Assembly (NCBI GenBank): GCA_946539175.1
Contig: CAMNHH010000111.1
Span: 1 to 6,989, forward strand
Length of the DNA stretch: 6,989 bases
Reading direction: 5' to 3'
Source: an uncultured Clostridia bacterium
Lineage (GTDB): Bacteria; Bacillota; Clostridia; Oscillospirales; Oscillospiraceae
Shown here: piece after piece, positions 5,850 to 6,989 of the stretch
How the letters are laid out: the number at the start of each line of letters is the position of its first letter
How positions within the stretch are numbered: the stretch's first letter is position 1
Notes under the pieces: model-generated
Seen by the model: only the letters and a program-made list of their open reading frames with translations
Databases searched by the model: none
Told to the model about the DNA's origin: nothing
Translations under genes and position numbers: made by a program

Positions 5850-6989
5850 TTAGAGCTTCGCCAGCAGGCCGACTTCCTCGTTGAAGGCCTCAGTGAGCTT
5901 GTCCAGCTCGGCGGCCTGCTTGTGGACCTCGTCCCAGACCTGGGGCTTGTACCACTGGTCGTTCAGGTCCTCCACCTTCATCTGCTGCTGCTCCACCCAG
6001 GTGTAGTACTTCAGGTTGTGGACCCGCTTGCGCTCGGGATAGCTCAGCTCCAGCATGGAGTCGGTCTTCAGCCCCAGCATGTGCAGAGCGTGATCCTTGG
6101 CGGCCTCATGGACGTCGTAGGCGCCGTACTGCTCGTTGAGCTCCTCCACACGGGACTTGTACATGACGGCGGAGTCGGTGAGCACGGTGACCACCACGTC
6201 GTCCTCGGTCAGCTCGTACCACTTGGCCATCTTGATGCAGCACAGCACGTTGGCGATGCCGGAGATGCCCATCCAGGTGAACTTCTCGATCTGCTCGTCG
6301 GACATGTGGAGTTCTTCCTTCAGATACTTCTGGCCCGCGGGGGTGTTGAAGAGCCGCAGCAGGCGCTGGGAGTCTTCGTCGTCGATGGCGATGCCCATGT
6401 CGGTGTTGCGGACGTTGTGGACCCAGGGGATGTGCTTGTCGCCGATGCCCTCGATCCGGTGGCCGCCGAAGCCGTTGTTCAGGATGGTGGGGCACTGCAG
6501 GGCCTCGCCCACCGCCAGCTTCATCCGGGGATAGCGCTCCTTCAGCAGATCGCCCGCGGACATGGTGCCGGCGGAGCCGGAGGTGAAGGCGGCGCCAGCC
6601 AGGCGCTGGCCGGGCTTTTTGACGGCCTCAAAGAGCTCCGCCAGGGCGGTGCCGGTGACGTTGTAGTGCCACAGGGGGTTGCCCATCTCCGCGAACTGGT
6701 TGAAGATCATCATGGAGGGATCCTGCTTCAGCTCCCAGGTCTTGTCGAAGATTTCCTTCACGTTGGACTCGCAGCCGGGGGTGGCGATGATCTGACCGGC
6801 GATGGTCTTGAGCCAGTCGAAGCGCTCCTTGGACATGTCCTCGGGCAGGATGGCCACGGAGTCCACCGCCAGCAGCTTGGAGTTGAAGGCGCCGCCCCGG
6901 CAGTAGTTGCCGGTGGAGGGCCAGACCGCGTGGTGGTAGTCGGCGTCAAACTGACCGGTGACCAGCCGGGGCACCAGGCAGCCGTAGGC
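5850..6989 (-). CDS. PLP-dependent enzyme, cysteine synthase-like (fold type II), 5' end missing
   Basis: The frame is open to the window edge, giving 379 C-terminal residues (counted from the edge); the true start lies outside. PSTGNYCRGG (24-33) is the loop that holds the PLP ring oxygen in the cysteine synthase/cystathionine beta-synthase family. TSGSAGTMSAGD (136-147) matches the phosphate-binding GTGGT loop, GIGDKHIP (181-188) matches the family's GIG..FIP segment, and GISG (241-244) with LTDSAVMYKSR (270-280) matches the C-terminal GISSG and D-S-G-x-Y-x-S motifs. The Schiff-base Lys would sit shortly upstream of the edge and cannot be seen. Proteins like this are usually annotated only as PLP-dependent enzymes of unknown substrate in anaerobic Firmicutes. 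It carries a family-specific C-terminal extension rich in charged residues (about 281-379). A cytoplasmic beta-replacement or beta-elimination reaction on an amino acid is inferred. A GTG at 6972-6974 is an internal codon, not the start. Confidence 0.85.
   Translation of the reverse strand, partial: AYGCLVPRLVTGQFDADYHHAVWPSTGNYCRGGAFNSKLLAVDSVAILPEDMSKERFDWLKTIAGQIIATPGCESNVKEIFDKTWELKQDPSMMIFNQFAEMGNPLWHYNVTGTALAELFEAVKKPGQRLAGAAFTSGSAGTMSAGDLLKERYPRMKLAVGEALQCPTILNNGFGGHRIEGIGDKHIPWVHNVRNTDMGIAIDDEDSQRLLRLFNTPAGQKYLKEELHMSDEQIEKFTWMGISGIANVLCCIKMAKWYELTEDDVVVTVLTDSAVMYKSRVEELNEQYGAYDVHEAAKDHALHMLGLKTDSMLELSYPERKRVHNLKYYTWVEQQQMKVEDLNDQWYKPQVWDEVHKQAAELDKLTEAFNEEVGLLAKL

Noticed and set aside
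6972..6974. GTG as start of the PLP enzyme
   Set aside because: The frame stays open to the window edge, and the Lys-containing N-terminal domain required by the family would be missing, so this is an internal Val.

Overview
The window is GC-rich (about 60% by eye, third codon positions mostly G/C) and every supported gene lies on the minus strand. The protein styles point to a high-GC gut Clostridium relative of the Oscillospiraceae type (Oscillibacter/Flavonifractor-like): SLH domains with a CTRAQ signature, InlB-type repeats, and a PLP enzyme of the kind found in anaerobic Firmicutes. This placement is inferred from protein style only; there is no rRNA or other marker here.

Layout in transcription order (right to left): (1) 6989-5850, the C-terminal 379 residues of a fold-type II PLP enzyme related to cysteine synthase, whose N-terminus lies beyond the window. 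(2) 5724-3574, a secreted 716-residue SLH-domain surface protein. (3) 3450-1306, a 714-residue paralogue with the same architecture. (4) 1249-11, a threonine synthase-like PLP enzyme with an N-terminal Cys-pair (zinc-ribbon-like) segment. Gaps between genes are 125, 123 and 56 bp. Each holds a GC-rich hairpin, but none shows a convincing intrinsic terminator for the minus strand or a convincing promoter. Co-transcription is possible but unproven. No stretch over 300 bases lacks a gene, and I saw no RNA gene, CRISPR array, insertion sequence or phage feature.

The two surface proteins are the most interesting part. Each has a signal peptide cleaved near residue 28, three diverged copies of a roughly 100-residue beta-rich module with an 'aGkTYY' core, an InlB-like repeat, a second divergent InlB-like repeat, and three SLH domains at an exact 61-residue period. 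The N-terminal 530 residues have diverged strongly, yet the 549 bp encoding the SLH block differ at only 7 positions. A central 439 bp is identical even at synonymous sites, and the similarity falls sharply at the SLH boundary. That pattern suggests recent gene conversion or module exchange of the cell-wall anchor behind fast-diverging exposed regions. The SLH domains presumably hold both proteins on a secondary cell wall polymer. Nothing in the sequence links them functionally to the two flanking amino-acid enzymes.
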